37,674 nt of DNA from Casimicrobiaceae bacterium (GTDB lineage Bacteria > Pseudomonadota > Gammaproteobacteria > Burkholderiales > Casimicrobiaceae): positions 1 to 37,674 of the forward strand of contig JANWWI010000025.1 in the NCBI GenBank assembly GCA_025056355.1, read 5' to 3'. Below are positions 8,634 through 18,713 of the stretch, one piece after another (positions within the stretch are counted from its first letter, which is position 1; each line of letters starts with the position of its first letter). The translations under genes were made by a program, and so were the position numbers. The notes beneath the pieces were generated by a model. The model saw nothing but the letters and a program-made list of their open reading frames with translations. It was not told the DNA's origin and did not search any database.

Positions 8634-8659
8634 GTACGCTCGTTCAGTTCTCGTGTCAA
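8631..8659 (-). promoter_or_regulatory. Candidate sigma-70 promoter of lexA
   Basis: On the minus strand, TTGACA (8659-8654), 17 bases and TACAGT (8636-8631) make a near-consensus promoter. The predicted start near 8624 gives a leader of about 26 bases before the lexA ATG at 8597. The SOS box overlaps the last bases of the -10 and the start site. Confidence 0.6.
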
Positions 8660-8669
8660 GGAGTCTGCT

Positions 8670-8909
8670 GTGCCCCGCCCTACCTCGCGCATCGTTCAAC
8701 GCCGTGCCGACGGGTTGTGGGAAAACTTTCTCTTCGGCAACACGCGAGCAACCTCTGTCCATTCAACGCAGAGTGAAGCACGCGAGGCCGCATTCCATGA
8801 CCTAAGCAAGCACGGAGGCGGTGAGCTCCTCGTCCGAGGCCGCAACGGACAAATCAGAGCAAAAGACACTGTTCCACCGGCGCAAGACCCCCGTCGCTCA
8901 CGCGGCTAA
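8670..8909 (+). CDS. Small DUF2188-type protein in the SOS region
   Basis: A 79-residue protein of the DUF2188 type: an aromatic-containing start ([20 protein letters not shown]), an Ala-rich helix ([17 protein letters not shown]), and the signature [16 protein letters not shown]. Function is unknown for the family; it is a small beta-alpha-beta-like fold. The start is GTG at 8670, six bases after AAGGAG (8658-8663). It lies directly downstream of the SOS-boxed promoter and 36 bases before recA, so it is probably the first gene of a recA operon. The domain call is from memory of the motif and is moderately sure. Confidence 0.75.
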   Translation: MPRPTSRIVQRRADGLWENFLFGNTRATSVHSTQSEAREAAFHDLSKHGGGELLVRGRNGQIRAKDTVPPAQDPRRSRG

Positions 8910-8945
8910 GACCGATTTCGATTCCTACAATCAAGGAGCCTCAAG

Positions 8946-9992
<1,047 letters not shown>

Positions 9993-10009
9993 AGCAATGG
10001 AGGGCCGCG

Positions 10010-10720
10010 ATGAAGCGCTCGCACCGGCTTCAGATCGCCAATCCAAGACAGGCGAGTTTGCCGCTGTTTGCGCCGAACGATGCAAACATCTCGGGACCGT
10101 CTGGGCGTACCATCGAAGCCAAGCGTTGCAGCGAGGCAAACGCATCCATGGCCCGTAGCAGCAGTCCACGAGCACCGCGACCGGCGCGGGAGATCCGCTT
10201 GCGCGAACGTGCGTTGTCACTTCTTGCCCGCCGGGAATACTCGCGCGAGGAACTCTATGCCAAGCTCGCACAGGCCCGCGCCCGGGGCGCAAAAAGTGGC
10301 GAGAGCTTCGAGTCCAGGCGCAGCGAGCGCGATGCCGACATCGCCCACGTTGTGGAAGAACTCGCGCGGCAAGGCTGGCAATCCGATGAGCGCTACGCCG
10401 AAGCGATCGTGCGACGCCTCGCCGCGCAAGCCAGTCGACGCTACATCGAGCACAAACTGGCCGAGGCGGGCATTTCAAAGACGCTCGCGCAGGCGGCCCT
10501 CGCCCAACTAGACACCGATGAACGTGAAGTCGCGCGGGCACTTTGGCAACGCCGGTTCGGAAGCCCGCCTCGCGATGAACGCGAACGACAGCGTCAAATC
10601 CGCTTCTTGCTCGCACGCGGCTTCCATCTCGCCGATGCCTTCCGAATCGTCCCCAAACCCGCAGGCTCGGCCGCCGAAGCGCACGCGGAGGAGACCTATC
10701 TGCCACAGCCCCCCGAGTAG
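10010..10720 (+). CDS. recX: Regulatory protein RecX
   Basis: A 236-residue RecX, longer than the usual ~150 because of an N-terminal extension of about 60 residues rich in Arg/Ser/Pro. The RecX helical repeats start at LRERALSLLARREYSREEL and include RDADIAHVVEELARQGWQSDERYAEAIVRR, RRYIEHKLAEAGIS and the RFLLARGFHLADAFRIV end. RecX caps or inhibits RecA filaments. The start at 10010 follows GGAGG (9999-10003) by six bases; a TTG at 9989 overlapping recA is less likely, and 10148 is an alternative that removes the extension. It ends in TAG, 17 bases behind recA in the same operon. Confidence 0.92.
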   Translation: MKRSHRLQIANPRQASLPLFAPNDANISGPSGRTIEAKRCSEANASMARSSSPRAPRPAREIRLRERALSLLARREYSREELYAKLAQARARGAKSGESFESRRSERDADIAHVVEELARQGWQSDERYAEAIVRRLAAQASRRYIEHKLAEAGISKTLAQAALAQLDTDEREVARALWQRRFGSPPRDERERQRQIRFLLARGFHLADAFRIVPKPAGSAAEAHAEETYLPQPPE

Positions 10721-10726
10721 CGTTGG

Positions 10727-10742
10727 GCAGAGCCTGCTCTGC
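10727..10742 (+). terminator. Hairpin after recX (possible terminator)
   Basis: GCAGAGC-CT-GCTCTGC forms a perfect stem seven bases past the recX stop. No T-run follows, so it may be a weak or factor-assisted terminator. Confidence 0.3.
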
Positions 10743-10995
10743 GCGAGCGCGACCGGTCACACACCTGCGGCGCCCGACCCGGCCGCCGCAAGCGTGAGCG
10801 TTCAAGAGTCATCCAATCGAATCAGCACGGCTTGCTGGCCGAAGGCGTCATGCGTCACGACATGACCGAGAGACGATGAGACCGCCTCATAAGAAGCCTC
10901 CCGACAACCCTCACCTCGTCCGTTGAGCCGCGAGGCTTGAGCGAGCGCACGCATGCCACGCAAGGCGAAGCGCTTTTCGTTTGAACTCGCGCAGC

Positions 10996-12084
10996 TCAAG
11001 CGTCTGCCTCGGCCTCGATGCGGTTTCGGCCTTGTCGTTTCGCAAGATACATCGCAGCATCAGCCCGACCCAACGCCGCGTCGATCTCGCTTTCTCCTGG
11101 GTGCAACACGGCCGCCCCAATCGAGACGGTCACGGAAATCGATTCCCCGCCGAGATCGAAGGGCGAAGCGGTCACGACCTCCCGGATCCGCTCTGCCGTA
11201 CGCAGCGCAGCGCTCAGATCACAACGGGGCAGGCCGACCACGAACTCATCCCCACCCATTCGCGCCACGACGTCGTAAATCCGAACCACAGTGCTGATGC
11301 GTCTGACCAATTCAACGAGCAGTTGATCCCCAGCCGCATGACCAAAGGAATCGTTGACACTCTTGAAGAGATCCACGTCAATCAGGAGCACGGCCAAGCC
11401 AGGCCCTTCGTCGCGTTCCTGCCGTGCCACTTCCCGATACGCCCATTGCATGAACGCGCGGCGATTGGCGATTCCCGTCAATACATCGGACCTCGCGGCG
11501 CGTTCGAGTTCGAGCCGCGCATTGAGCGCTGCGTCGCGGTACCGGTCGAGGCGCAGCGCGACCAAGTACCCCGCAACCGTCGCCAGAAGGATTGTCAAGA
11601 CCGTATTGGGCACATACAGTGGATGCGGCGGCTGCTTCCAGACCAGCAGAAGCGTAAGCGCCGCAGTCACATAAACCAAACCGATGAACAATTTGCGATG
11701 CGCCGAAATTGGCGTCGCCGCGAAGAACACAAGCAGCGCACAGACCTCGTGGACGTAGTGGCCAAAGTAGCTCGGCGAGCGAATGGTCGCGTTGGCGATC
11801 ATGACGGCGAGACCGAGCAAGGCCCAGAGCATCGCGTAGCCGTCGAACGGGCGATCCTCCGGCAAACGCGGCAACACCGCCCAAAACCAAGCCGACACCG
11901 CAATGAAGACGAGCCGCAGGGCAATGACCCCAACCGGCGGCCGTTCGCTCTGCGTCACAAACGCATCCAGCACGAAGAACAACACTGAGGCGAACCCGAG
12001 CAGCGCTACGACAAAGCGCATCTGCGCGACGTCGGTTCTTCGGTGTTGCTGAAGCGTCTGTGCATAAAGTTCGGACAGCGGCAC
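10996..12084 (-). CDS. Membrane-bound GGDEF diguanylate cyclase
   Basis: A 362-residue protein. The N-terminal half has about six membrane helices (from about 22 to 178) with no recognised sensor domain. A short linker (RLDRYRDAALNARLELERAA) leads into a complete GGDEF domain (about 195-358) with DVLTGIANRR, the active site GGDEF at 277-281 and an intact allosteric I-site RxxD at 268-271, five residues before it. It should make cyclic di-GMP from GTP and be feedback inhibited by it. No EAL or HD-GYP partner is nearby. The gene stands alone; 60 bases separate it from tag, which is on the same strand. Confidence 0.93.
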   Translation of the reverse strand: MPLSELYAQTLQQHRRTDVAQMRFVVALLGFASVLFFVLDAFVTQSERPPVGVIALRLVFIAVSAWFWAVLPRLPEDRPFDGYAMLWALLGLAVMIANATIRSPSYFGHYVHEVCALLVFFAATPISAHRKLFIGLVYVTAALTLLLVWKQPPHPLYVPNTVLTILLATVAGYLVALRLDRYRDAALNARLELERAARSDVLTGIANRRAFMQWAYREVARQERDEGPGLAVLLIDVDLFKSVNDSFGHAAGDQLLVELVRRISTVVRIYDVVARMGGDEFVVGLPRCDLSAALRTAERIREVVTASPFDLGGESISVTVSIGAAVLHPGESEIDAALGRADAAMYLAKRQGRNRIEAEADA

Positions 12085-12144
12085 GCTCTAGCCTCCTGGC
12101 GGGAGGTTCGTCGACCATACTGTAAGGGCTAACAGCGTTTGGGC

Positions 12145-12798
12145 TCAAGTGGCAACGTTGCGCGTCGTTGCCACTGGAAAAGCCGTCGCTTGTCCGATAG
12201 CGACGAGCACGTCATGCCGCCAACAAGCGGTCAGATGATCGTTGAAAAGCCCGCACGCCTGCATTTGGGCATACACGGTGATCGAACCCACAAAGCGAAA
12301 CCCAAGCCGTTTGAGCTCGCGAGCGAGCACATCGGACTCGCGCGTCTTGACCGGAATCTCTTGCGGGCGTCGCGCCCGACGCTGTCGCGGGCGCCCATCG
12401 ACAACGGACCAGAACAGCTCCGTGAGCGCGAACTCGGGTCGAACGGCACGATCGCGAAGCCGCAAGAGGGCCCGCGCATTGTCAATTGCTGCGCGGATCT
12501 TGAGTCGGTTTCGGATGATGCCCGGATCGGCCATGAGCCGCGCAAGGTCGGACTCGCCATAGCGCGCGATGCGCTCGGGATCGAAGCCGTCGAACGCGCG
12601 TCGAAACTGCTCGCGTTTGGCAAGTACGGTTCGCCAAGACAGTCCCGCCTGCATCGATTCGAGGATGAGCATCTCGAACATGCGCGCCTCGTCGAAACAC
12701 GGCACGCCCCATTCCTCGTCGTGATAGCGTACGTAGAAATCTGGCACCCGCGTGGCCCAAGGGCAGCGCGGGGGTCGATCGCCCAGCGCCGGCTTCAT
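12145..12798 (-). CDS. tag: DNA-3-methyladenine glycosylase I
   Basis: A 217-residue Tag glycosylase that removes 3-methyladenine from alkylated DNA. Zinc-ligand candidates are Cys12 (RCPW), His26 (YHDEEWG), and the C-terminal His/Cys of CGLFNDHLTACW; the catalytic Glu is at 47 in LILESMQAGLSW. RRAFDGFDPERIARYGESD, DPGIIRNRLKIRAAIDNARA and LGFRFVGSITVYAQMQACGL are all family hallmarks. The frame is open far upstream, but that extension is an antisense reading of the MFS gene; the ATG at 12798 overlaps the MFS stop as ATGA. The C-terminus is about 20 residues longer than in E. coli. Confidence 0.95.
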   Translation of the reverse strand: MKPALGDRPPRCPWATRVPDFYVRYHDEEWGVPCFDEARMFEMLILESMQAGLSWRTVLAKREQFRRAFDGFDPERIARYGESDLARLMADPGIIRNRLKIRAAIDNARALLRLRDRAVRPEFALTELFWSVVDGRPRQRRARRPQEIPVKTRESDVLARELKRLGFRFVGSITVYAQMQACGLFNDHLTACWRHDVLVAIGQATAFPVATTRNVAT

Positions 12799-14042
12799 CG
12801 TGGCAAGTGTTTCCGCGCAAACCAACTTCCCGTCAGCAATCCGCTGCCGACCAGGAGAAACAGCGGCAACAAACCCGTCTTGGCCGACAAAATCCCGAAT
12901 ACGAGCGGCATCGTCCACTGGCTCGTTGCAATCATGGTCATCCGCAGTCCATTGACTTCGCCAATGCGGTTCGGCGGCGCAGCCCCGTGCAGCAGCGCGA
13001 GCACGATGGGCTGGGAGGATCCGAGCCCAAGCCCGATCAAAAACGATAGCGCCAGCATGGCCGTGTAAGAGCGCGCGAAAGCGAAAGCGATGAATGTCGT
13101 ACCGGCCACGATCATTGCCGCGACGATGACGCCACGTGAGCCGAGTCGGGCCGTCAGCCAAGGCATCGCGAAGCGCACGAGAAAGACCGCGAGCGCAAAC
13201 AGCGAAAACACCGAGCCGATCTGCGTCGCGGAAAGCCCGAGCGAAGAGCCGAGCACGGGCACCATGAAGCCGTAGAGGTCCCAGCCGACGGTGATGAACG
13301 CCCCGGTGATCAGGGTGTTGCGCACAACCGGTTCGGCGAGCAGCTCGCGGGCTGAACCGACGGGCTGATCGCGATCTTTGTGAGCGCTTGAGGGCAAGCG
13401 CACGAGGCGCCGCTGCGCAAACGCGCCAGCCGCCCCGAGCGCCACAGCGCCGAGCACGGCAAAGGCGATGGAAAACCCAGCGCCATCAATCAGCAGGCCC
13501 GCGATCAGCGGACCGGAGAAGTTCGACACCGAAAACCCCATCGCCATGACACTGAAGGCGCGCACACGCGTTGCGGCGATCGCCTCGGGCCGGTCCGCGA
13601 CCGCATCACTGGCAAACGCACCGACAGCGTATTGCACAGCGGCGGCCACGATCATCCAGCCCAGGCCGATCACGCACGCGCACGTGGCGAGCACGGCAAG
13701 CCGGGGCGCACCGGCGGCTACGAAGCCCGCCACCGCCATGGCGATCGTTCCCCCAAGCAGCATCTCGCGCAGCGGCCGCCGGTCCACCATACGCCCCGCC
13801 GGAATAGCCAGAAACGCCGGCACGAGGTTGAACATGGCCGTCAGCACGCCGACCCACAACGCACCGCCCCCCGCCTCAAGCGCCGCGAGCGAGGTCGCCA
13901 CGCGCGTTCCCACAAACGCAGTTTGCGTCACCACCAACAACGCGACCAACACGTAGAGCGGACGTGGCAGCGCTCGTGCGCCGGGCTTAGCGGGAGATCT
14001 CGTCGCCGGAGACGGCGGATCGGGCAAGTCAGAGCCACCCAT
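12795..14042 (-). CDS. MFS transporter (12 TM)
   Basis: A 415-residue major facilitator with a Pro/Ala-rich N-terminal tail of about 30 residues, then 12 predicted membrane helices. The loop 2-3 motif is present in loose form (AIPAGRMVDRRPLREMLLGG). The C-terminal half holds motifs such as FLVRFAMPWLTARLGSRG and LSFLIGLGLGSSQPIVLALL, as seen in efflux-type MFS carriers, but the substrate cannot be assigned. The ATG at 14042 is preferred; a TTG at 14072 could add 10 residues. Its stop overlaps the tag start, so the DNA repair gene is translationally coupled to it. Confidence 0.85.
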   Translation of the reverse strand: MGGSDLPDPPSPATRSPAKPGARALPRPLYVLVALLVVTQTAFVGTRVATSLAALEAGGGALWVGVLTAMFNLVPAFLAIPAGRMVDRRPLREMLLGGTIAMAVAGFVAAGAPRLAVLATCACVIGLGWMIVAAAVQYAVGAFASDAVADRPEAIAATRVRAFSVMAMGFSVSNFSGPLIAGLLIDGAGFSIAFAVLGAVALGAAGAFAQRRLVRLPSSAHKDRDQPVGSARELLAEPVVRNTLITGAFITVGWDLYGFMVPVLGSSLGLSATQIGSVFSLFALAVFLVRFAMPWLTARLGSRGVIVAAMIVAGTTFIAFAFARSYTAMLALSFLIGLGLGSSQPIVLALLHGAAPPNRIGEVNGLRMTMIATSQWTMPLVFGILSAKTGLLPLFLLVGSGLLTGSWFARKHLPR

Positions 14043-14138
14043 ACAAGGGTTCGATTGTGCCTCGCGCAGCAAGCGTTCCCCGCGCGCGGTTTCGGTCGCG
14101 CGCCGCAGGGCGTGGCTGCAACGCGGCTCGGTCGAGGC

Positions 14139-15128
14139 TCAGCGCACGCGAAGCACGAGCTTGCCCATGTGCTCGCCGGCTTCCATCATGCGATGGGCCT
14201 CGGCGACTTGAGCGAGCGGAAATTCAGCATAAATGCGCGGACGCAAGGCCTCAGGGTCGGCCTCGATGCGCGGCCAGACGCGCTCACGCACCGTACGAGC
14301 AATCTCGGCCTTGTCCGCGCGCGATCGCGCGCGCAGGGTCGAACCGCTCCAGAGGATGCGCTTGAGCATGAGCGGCCGCAGGTCGACCTCGGCCTTGGCG
14401 CCCTGCAAAAACGCAATCTGCACCAGGCGCCCCTCGGTCGCCAAGCTTTCGAGATTGCGCTGAACGTAGGGGGCTCCGACCATGTCGAGCACGATGTTCA
14501 CCCCCCGCCCACCGGTGCGTTCGCGCACGATCGCCGCAAAGTCGCTCGTGCGGTAATCGATTGCCTCGGTTGCGCCCAGTGCCAGGCAATAGGCCTGTTT
14601 GCGCGCCCCACCGCAGGTCACGAAAATTGGCGCCAAACCGAAGGCACGCGCGAGTTGAATAGCGCTCGAACCGATCCCGCTTGCGCCACCATGGATGAGG
14701 ATCGACTCGCCGGCGCGCGCGCTGGCTCGCATAAACACGTTCGCCCAGACGGTCATCGTGGTCTCCGGGAGACAAGCTGCCTCGCGCACGGACAGCCCCG
14801 CGGGAATGGGCAGGGCATGCTCGGCCGGAACAACACAGTACTCGGCGTAGCCACCCCCGGGGGCAAGCGCACAAAGCCAGTCGCCCACGCGCCACTCGGT
14901 GACGGCGCTGCCGGTTGCCACCACCTCGCCCGCGACCTCAAGGCCAAGCACCGGCGAGGCATCGGCCGGGGGCGGATAAAGCCCCGAGCGCTGTAGCACA
15001 TCGGGTCGATTGACGCCCGCCCAGTGCACCGCCACAAGCACATCGCGCGGGCCCGGTTCGGGCACAGGGCCCTCGGCCAAGCGCAACACCTCGGCCCCAC
15101 CGCCGGGGCCATGATCGACATAGCGCAT
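14139..15128 (-). CDS. NAD(P)H quinone oxidoreductase, PIG3/zeta-crystallin type (MDR family)
   Basis: A 329-residue medium-chain dehydrogenase/reductase without structural-zinc cysteines. Visible: the N-terminal GroES-like part (AEVLRLAEGPVPEPGPRDVL, WAGVNRPDVLQRSGLYPPP), and the nucleotide-binding stretch ILIHGGASGIGSSAIQLARA. The RSGLYPPPADASPVLGLEVAGEV block is typical of the PIG3 type of NAD(P)H quinone oxidoreductase. The start MRYVDHGPGG at 15128 matches the family's usual beginning; the frame stays open to a TTG at 15197, which would add 23 residues. It is divergent from the ABC permease gene, about 100 bases away. Confidence 0.88.
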   Translation of the reverse strand: MRYVDHGPGGGAEVLRLAEGPVPEPGPRDVLVAVHWAGVNRPDVLQRSGLYPPPADASPVLGLEVAGEVVATGSAVTEWRVGDWLCALAPGGGYAEYCVVPAEHALPIPAGLSVREAACLPETTMTVWANVFMRASARAGESILIHGGASGIGSSAIQLARAFGLAPIFVTCGGARKQAYCLALGATEAIDYRTSDFAAIVRERTGGRGVNIVLDMVGAPYVQRNLESLATEGRLVQIAFLQGAKAEVDLRPLMLKRILWSGSTLRARSRADKAEIARTVRERVWPRIEADPEALRPRIYAEFPLAQVAEAHRMMEAGEHMGKLVLRVR

Positions 15129-15229
15129 GCAGGCAGGTCGCCCTTGCGTCGTCACGGCGTGATCCGTCTCCAACAGTACTCGCATCATTATGGCCAAGGG
15201 CCGATCGCCTTCGGCTACAGTTCGTTCGT

Positions 15230-16171
15230 ATGTGGACCTACATCGGCAAACGCTTGCTCGCCACGCTGCCCGTCCTTGCGGTGGTGGCCACCGTCGTGTT
15301 TCTCCTCATTCGCCTCGTGCCCGGCGATCCCGCGGCGGTGATTGCGGGTAATATGGCGACCAACGAGGACATCGCGCGCATCCGTACCGAACTCGGGCTC
15401 GACCGCCCCGTTCTGGCACAGTTTTTCTTGTGGTTGCAAGGGCTGCTGCGCGGCGACTTGGGCGAATCGTTTTTCTTCAAGAAAAAGGTGTTCGATCTGA
15501 TCGCCGAGCGGGTCGGCCCGACGCTGTCGCTCGCAACGCTCACTATCGTCCTCACCGTACTGATCGCCGTGCCGCTTGGTACCTTGGCCGCTTGGCGGCA
15601 CGGCGGGTGGCTCGACCGCCTGCTCATGGGTTTCTCGGTGGCGGGATTTTCGATCCCGGTGTTCGTGATCGGATATCTGCTTGTCTACCTCTTTGCGATG
15701 CGGCTCGACTGGTTCCCCGTGCAGGGCTATCGACCCTTGTCAGCCGGAATCGGGCCGTGGCTTGAGCATCTTGCGCTGCCAGCGATCACGCTTTCGATCG
15801 TCTATATCGCCCTGATCGCTCGCGTGACGCGAGCCTCGGTGGCCGAGGCGCTCACCGAAGACTACGTCCGAACGGCACGCGCCAAGGGCCTGCGCGAAAC
15901 GCGTGTCCTGATTCGACATGCACTGGCCAATGCGGCGGTGCCGATCGTGACCGTGATCGGAATCGGCTTTGCGTTGCTCGTGGGCGGCGTGGTCGTGACC
16001 GAGAGCGTCTACTCGATTCCCGGCCTGGGAACGCTGACGGTGGATGCGGTCCTCGCGCGCGACTTTCCAGTGATTCAAGGCGTGATTTTGTTTTTCTCCG
16101 TGCTCTACGTCCTGATCAACCTCGTGGTCGATCTCTCCTACGTCGTGTTCGACCCGCGGATCCGTTACTGA
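15230..16171 (+). CDS. Peptide-type ABC transporter permease, DppB/OppB family
   Basis: A 313-residue inner-membrane permease with an N-terminal TM (MWTYIGKRLLATLPVLAVVATVVFLLIRLVPGDPA), the family's PGDPA motif, and five further helices. The EAA-like coupling loop reads EDYVRTARAKGLRETRVLIRHALANA (about 210-235), followed by PIVTVIGIGFALLVGGVVVTESVYSIPGLG. It forms half of the translocation channel of a di/oligopeptide- or nickel-type importer. First gene of a run with tight overlaps: its TGA overlaps the next ATG (TGATG). No periplasmic binding-protein gene is present in the window. Confidence 0.93.
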   Translation: MWTYIGKRLLATLPVLAVVATVVFLLIRLVPGDPAAVIAGNMATNEDIARIRTELGLDRPVLAQFFLWLQGLLRGDLGESFFFKKKVFDLIAERVGPTLSLATLTIVLTVLIAVPLGTLAAWRHGGWLDRLLMGFSVAGFSIPVFVIGYLLVYLFAMRLDWFPVQGYRPLSAGIGPWLEHLALPAITLSIVYIALIARVTRASVAEALTEDYVRTARAKGLRETRVLIRHALANAAVPIVTVIGIGFALLVGGVVVTESVYSIPGLGTLTVDAVLARDFPVIQGVILFFSVLYVLINLVVDLSYVVFDPRIRY

Positions 16172-17061
16172 TGAGCCCAACGCTGCGTCGTGTCCTCGGC
16201 AACGGTGCGGTGCGCTTTGGCCTGGCCGTGCTCGGAGTGCTGACCCTGGTCGCCTTGGCTGCTCCCTGGCTTGGCACGGTCGATCCTGCCTGGCTCGACG
16301 CGGTCAACATGAACCAAAAACCGCTTGCGCGCGTTGACTGGACGGGGCCCGATGGCCAAACCACCACGCGCACCTTGCTGATGGGTACCGATAGCTTCGG
16401 CCGCGACATCTACTCGCGCGTCGTGTACGGGACGCGCATTTCGCTCGTGGTGGGGCTAACCGTTGCGCTGCTTGCCCTTGCGCTTGGCACCCTGTGCGGG
16501 CTCATGGCCGGCTATTTCCGAAGCGTCGATGGCTTGCTCATGCGGGTCATGGACGGGCTCATGGCCATCCCGGGCATCCTGCTCGCGATCGCGCTCGTTG
16601 CGGCGTGGGGCGCGAGCCTCGCCACCGTGATCGTGGCCATCGCCGTGCCCGAGGTACCGCGCGTCACGCGCCTTGTCCGATCGCTCGTGCTTTCGATTCG
16701 CGAGGAGCCCTACATCGAGGCGGCCATCTCGGTTGGCACGCCGACGTGGAAAATCCTACTGCGACACGTCCTACCGAACGCGATTGCACCGATGATCGTC
16801 CAGGGCACCTACGTGTGTGCCTCGGCGATTTTGATCGAGGCGATCTTGTCCTTCCTCGGCCTCGGACTGCCGAGCGAAATCCCGACCTGGGGCAACATCA
16901 TGGCCGAGGCGCGCGTCGGCTTTTCGCTCCATCCTCACAACATGCTCTTCCCAGGTCTGGCGCTTGCGTTGACGGTGCTCGCCGTCAACCTGCTCGGCGA
17001 CGGTTTGCGCGACACGCTCGATCCGAAATTCGCTAAGCGCAGCGAAGCGAGGCCACGATGA
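16171..17061 (+). CDS. Peptide-type ABC transporter permease, DppC/OppC family
   Basis: A 296-residue permease partner. N-terminal TM (FGLAVLGVLTLVALAAPWLG), then the OppC-type motif LLMGTDSFGRDIYSRVVYGTRISL, further helices, the coupling loop EEPYIEAAISVGTPTWKILLRHVLPNA, and the C-terminal LLGDGLRDTLDPKF, which is diagnostic. It should pair with the upstream DppB-type permease and be energised by the next gene. Its stop overlaps the ATG of the ATPase gene as ATGA. Confidence 0.93.
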   Translation: MSPTLRRVLGNGAVRFGLAVLGVLTLVALAAPWLGTVDPAWLDAVNMNQKPLARVDWTGPDGQTTTRTLLMGTDSFGRDIYSRVVYGTRISLVVGLTVALLALALGTLCGLMAGYFRSVDGLLMRVMDGLMAIPGILLAIALVAAWGASLATVIVAIAVPEVPRVTRLVRSLVLSIREEPYIEAAISVGTPTWKILLRHVLPNAIAPMIVQGTYVCASAILIEAILSFLGLGLPSEIPTWGNIMAEARVGFSLHPHNMLFPGLALALTVLAVNLLGDGLRDTLDPKFAKRSEARPR

Positions 17062-18713
17062 CCACCGCCACCGTGGAACCCACGCTGCTCATCGAAGACT
17101 TAACAGTCGCGTTGCCGCCCGGGGCCGATCGCACCTTCGCCGTCGAAGGCGTGCGTTTTGACGTGCGTGCCGGCGAAATCGTGTGTCTGCTCGGCGAGTC
17201 CGGTTCGGGCAAATCAATGATTGCCTACGCGATCACGGGACTGCTGCCCGAGGGTGTCAAGGCCGTCGGCGGACGCATCCTGCTCGGCACCGAAAACCTT
17301 CTTGCACTCGATGCCGAAGCGTTGCGCGAGCGGCGCGGACGGGACATCACGATGATCTTCCAGGAACCGATGACCGCGCTCAATCCGGTCATGACCTGCG
17401 GCGCGCAAGTCGATGAATTGCTCGCAGCGCACAGCAGGCTGGATGCCACGGCCCGGAAGGCGCGCACGCTTGAGTTGTTTGAACGCGTCCGGCTGCCCGA
17501 GCCTGAGCGGATCTATGCGAGTTACCCGCACCAGCTCTCCGGTGGACAACGCCAGCGCATCATGATTGCGATGGCGCTTGCCCTCCAGCCCAAGCTCGTG
17601 ATCGCCGATGAGCCGACCACAGCGCTCGACGTCACGACGCAAGCCGAGGTACTCGCGTTGATTCGGGCCCTTCAGCGCGAGCACGGCACGGCCGTGCTCT
17701 TCATTACGCACGACATGGGGGTGGTTGCCGAGATTGCCGACCGTGTGGTCGTCCTCGAACGCGGCCGCATCGTCGAAGCGGGCGACAAGGCCCAGGTGCT
17801 CCAGCACCCGCGCGAACCCTATACGCGCATGCTGATCGCCGCGGTGCCCTCAATGGATCCTCCGGATCGGCCGGCCCGCGCGCGGGGTGAGCCCGTCTTG
17901 CGCGTAGAAAAGCTCGGCAAAGTCTACGTGAGCGGCGGTTGGCTGCGCAAAAAGCGCGTCACGGATGCCGCGCGAAACGTCACTTTCGAGCTCAGGCGCG
18001 GCGAAACGCTCGGCATCGTTGGCGAATCGGGGTCCGGCAAAAGCACGGTCGCCCGAGCGATCACGCGGCTCATCGAACCGAGCGCGGGAGCGATCTGGCT
18101 CGGCAACGAGCGCCTCGATGGGGGCGATCGCGCACAGCTCAGGCGCTTGCGCAAGCGCATCCAAATCGTCTTTCAGGACCCGTATCGATCGCTGGATCCA
18201 CGCCAGCGCGTGGGCGAGGCGATCATCGAGGGCCCGATGAACTTCGGTGTCTCGCGACGCGAAGCCTGGGCACGCGCCGAACGACTGATGGAACTTGTCC
18301 GGCTCGATCCGGCCGCGCTCATGCGCTACCCGAACCAGTTCTCGGGTGGACAACGGCAGCGCTTGTCAATCGCGCGGGCCCTGGCGCTTGAGCCCGAGGT
18401 GCTCATCTGCGATGAGGCTGTCTCGGCCCTGGATGTCTCGGTGCAGGCGCAGGTGCTTGAACTGCTCTCCGACATCCAGCGACGGCTCGACCTCGCCATC
18501 CTCTTTATCACCCACGATCTGCGCGTGGCGGCCCAGATCTGTGACCGTCTCTTGGTCATGTCGCGTGGCGACGTGGTCGAGGCCGGTCGCACGGCCGAGG
18601 TATTCCGCAACCCCAAACACCCCTACACTCGGCAACTGCTCGCAAGCGCTCCCGGGAGGGACTTTACCTTCGCTCGAGTTGAAAGGCCTGCGAGCGTGAC
18701 GGTGGGCACTTGA
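17058..18713 (+). CDS. Fused double ATPase of a peptide-type ABC importer (DppD-DppF / GsiA, YejF type)
   Basis: A 551-residue protein with two complete ABC domains. Domain 1: Walker A GESGSGKS (46-53), Q-loop [13 protein letters not shown], signature LSGGQRQRI, Walker [13 protein letters not shown]-loop THDMG. Domain 2 (from about 275): [46 protein letters not shown]. Each domain is followed by an oligopeptide-type C-terminal segment ([19 protein letters not shown] and [14 protein letters not shown]). Both sites look catalytically competent. The two permeases overlap upstream, so this makes a full importer except for a binding protein. The stop overlaps the sigma factor start (TGATG). Confidence 0.95.
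   Translation: MTTATVEPTLLIEDLTVALPPGADRTFAVEGVRFDVRAGEIVCLLGESGSGKSMIAYAITGLLPEGVKAVGGRILLGTENLLALDAEALRERRGRDITMIFQEPMTALNPVMTCGAQVDELLAAHSRLDATARKARTLELFERVRLPEPERIYASYPHQLSGGQRQRIMIAMALALQPKLVIADEPTTALDVTTQAEVLALIRALQREHGTAVLFITHDMGVVAEIADRVVVLERGRIVEAGDKAQVLQHPREPYTRMLIAAVPSMDPPDRPARARGEPVLRVEKLGKVYVSGGWLRKKRVTDAARNVTFELRRGETLGIVGESGSGKSTVARAITRLIEPSAGAIWLGNERLDGGDRAQLRRLRKRIQIVFQDPYRSLDPRQRVGEAIIEGPMNFGVSRREAWARAERLMELVRLDPAALMRYPNQFSGGQRQRLSIARALALEPEVLICDEAVSALDVSVQAQVLELLSDIQRRLDLAILFITHDLRVAAQICDRLLVMSRGDVVEAGRTAEVFRNPKHPYTRQLLASAPGRDFTFARVERPASVTVGT

Noticed and set aside
10802-10954. 50-codon minus-strand frame after the diguanylate cyclase (ends AVLIRLDDS)
   Set aside because: No ribosome site, no recognised family and no neighbour in support; it may be a remnant of a gene but I cannot show it.
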